The translations under genes were made by a program, and so were the position numbers. From Herminiimonas sp. (GTDB lineage Bacteria; Pseudomonadota; Gammaproteobacteria; Burkholderiales; Burkholderiaceae), in the NCBI GenBank assembly GCA_014377155.1, contig JACMQD010000456.1:1-6817 (forward strand): DNA of 6,817 nucleotides, given 5' to 3'. Of this stretch, positions 5,798 through 6,817 are shown in pieces; positions within the stretch are counted from its first letter, which is position 1; every line of letters begins with the position of its first letter. The notes beneath the pieces are model-generated. The model worked only from the letters and a program-made list of their open reading frames with translations, was not told the origin of the DNA and ran no database searches.

Positions 5798-6817
5798 ATG
5801 AATAATCTGTTAGTGCGCCGCAGCTTGTGGTCGGTCCTTACCTTGGCATTGCTGGCGCAGTCCGGCAGCGCAGTGGCATTCGGTGTTTTGCAGGCGTATG
5901 AGTCGGCATTGCAAAACGACCCGGTCTACCGTTCCGCCGTATCGGAGAACGAAGCCGGGCAGCAGTATCGCGTACTTGGAAGGGCGGGTTTGCTGCCGTC
6001 GGTATCGGCCAATTATTCGACTTACAAGAACAAGGCTGACATCACCAGCAAAAATCAACTGGGCCAAAGTCAGTCCACGCATCCCGATTACAACAGCGCG
6101 GTGGGCGTGGTTCAGGCCAGGCAGCCACTGTTCAATCTTGATGCGCTGGCACGTTATTACCAAGGTATTGCGCAGACCAACTATAGCAACGCAGTATTTT
6201 CGTCCCGCAGCCAGGAGCTGGTGTTGCGCGTCATGAGCGCCTATGCCGATACCCAATATGCCGAGGACCAGTTAATGCTGGTGACGGCACAACGCGAGGC
6301 CTTTGCTGAACAGATGCGGGTCAATGATCGCACTTTCCAAAAAGGCGAGGGCACCCGCACCGACGTGCTGGAAACCCAGGCCCGCTTTGAACTGGCCGAA
6401 GCGCAGGTATTCGAGGCCAAAGACAATCTGACCAATGCGCGCAACACGCTGGCAGGCGTCATCGGACGCGACGTGCCGGTTCTGGATGCGCTGGGCGACG
6501 ACTTTCGGGTAGCGCCGATGCAGCCGGCCGGCTTCGAAGAATGGTCGCGCATTACCCTTGAGCGCAATCCAGAAATCGAAGCCCAGCGTTTTGGCGTCGA
6601 GGCCGCGTTGCAGGAAGTTAAACGAAATCGGGCGGGACACACACCGCGTGTTGATCTGGTCGCCAGCTATAACAAAAACAATTCCGAAACGATCAATACC
6701 TATAATCAGGATTCCAACGTCCGCAGTCTCGGCGTACAGGTTGTCATCCCGATCTATTCGGGCGGTTCGGTGAATGCGTCGACTTCGCAAGCCGTAGCCA
6801 ACAGCGAAAAAGCAAAA
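5798..6817 (+). CDS. TolC-family type I secretion outer-membrane channel, 3' end outside window
   Basis: Outer-membrane channel-tunnel that trimerises and lets the substrate leave the cell. The frame stays open through the window end, giving 340 codons; TolC-like proteins are usually 430-500 residues, so about a quarter is missing. A signal peptide is clear: MNNLLVRRSLWSVLTLALLA with likely cleavage after Ala-Val-Ala (25-27). The mature protein begins FGVLQAYESALQNDPVYRSA (28-47), the usual TolC-family opening helix. Further family features are LGRAGLLPSVSANYS (about 60-74), QPLFNLDALARYYQG, KGEGTRTDVLETQARFELAE (182-201) and, at the start of the second structural repeat, the ITLERNPEIEAQR block. 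VVIPIYSGGSVNAS near the end matches the second strand-turn region. The order ABC-adaptor-channel and 2-base spacing make it a dedicated channel and not a stand-alone TolC. Confidence 0.93.
   Translation, partial: MNNLLVRRSLWSVLTLALLAQSGSAVAFGVLQAYESALQNDPVYRSAVSENEAGQQYRVLGRAGLLPSVSANYSTYKNKADITSKNQLGQSQSTHPDYNSAVGVVQARQPLFNLDALARYYQGIAQTNYSNAVFSSRSQELVLRVMSAYADTQYAEDQLMLVTAQREAFAEQMRVNDRTFQKGEGTRTDVLETQARFELAEAQVFEAKDNLTNARNTLAGVIGRDVPVLDALGDDFRVAPMQPAGFEEWSRITLERNPEIEAQRFGVEAALQEVKRNRAGHTPRVDLVASYNKNNSETINTYNQDSNVRSLGVQVVIPIYSGGSVNASTSQAVANSEKAK

Noticed and set aside
5810..6256. 148-residue minus-strand open frame, and a similar one at 6272-6790
   Set aside because: Both are antisense to the TolC-family gene, which has clear homology features on the plus strand.

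Overview
The window looks like chromosomal DNA from a betaproteobacterium, most likely Oxalobacteraceae or a close relative. This rests on three things: a Bug-type tricarboxylate-transporter receptor (a family hugely expanded in Burkholderiales), the style of the type I secretion proteins, and moderately high G+C codon use. The assignment is from recognition by eye, not from a search.

Layout. Bases 1-139 (minus strand) hold the first 46 codons of a periplasmic Bug/TctC-type solute receptor that leaves the window on the left. A 324-bp divergent intergenic region (140-463) carries a 9-bp inverted repeat. At 464-700 (plus) is a small 78-residue DUF6447-like protein of unknown function. A 349-bp gap (701-1049) holds a good sigma70-like promoter (TTGACA-N16-TATTGT). 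It is followed by a 415-residue GT-B glycosyltransferase (1050-2297). A second, 325-bp regulatory gap (2298-2622) holds two strong palindromes, one of them a textbook TGTGA-N6-TCACA CRP-type site. The rest of the window is a tight three-gene type I secretion operon: ABC exporter (2623-4419), HlyD/PrtE-type adaptor (4428-5795) and TolC-type outer-membrane channel (5798-6817, cut by the window end). Gaps between these genes are 8 and 2 bases.

How they fit. The exporter, adaptor and channel form a one-step secretion machine from cytoplasm to outside. The exporter lacks any N-terminal C39 peptidase-like domain, so it belongs to the PrtD/HasD/RsaD class that exports RTX proteases, hemophores or S-layer-type proteins with an uncleaved C-terminal signal. 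No substrate gene is visible, so the cargo must be encoded outside the window. The glycosyltransferase and the small DUF6447-like protein lie just upstream on the same strand. This suggests, as inference only, that the exported protein or the cell surface it attaches to is glycosylated. The Bug receptor is divergent and probably unrelated.

I see no RNA genes, insertion sequences, CRISPR arrays or attachment sites. The most promising items for follow-up are the CRP-type palindrome, the second palindrome next to it, the unexplained small protein, and the altered EX7E motif of the glycosyltransferase.
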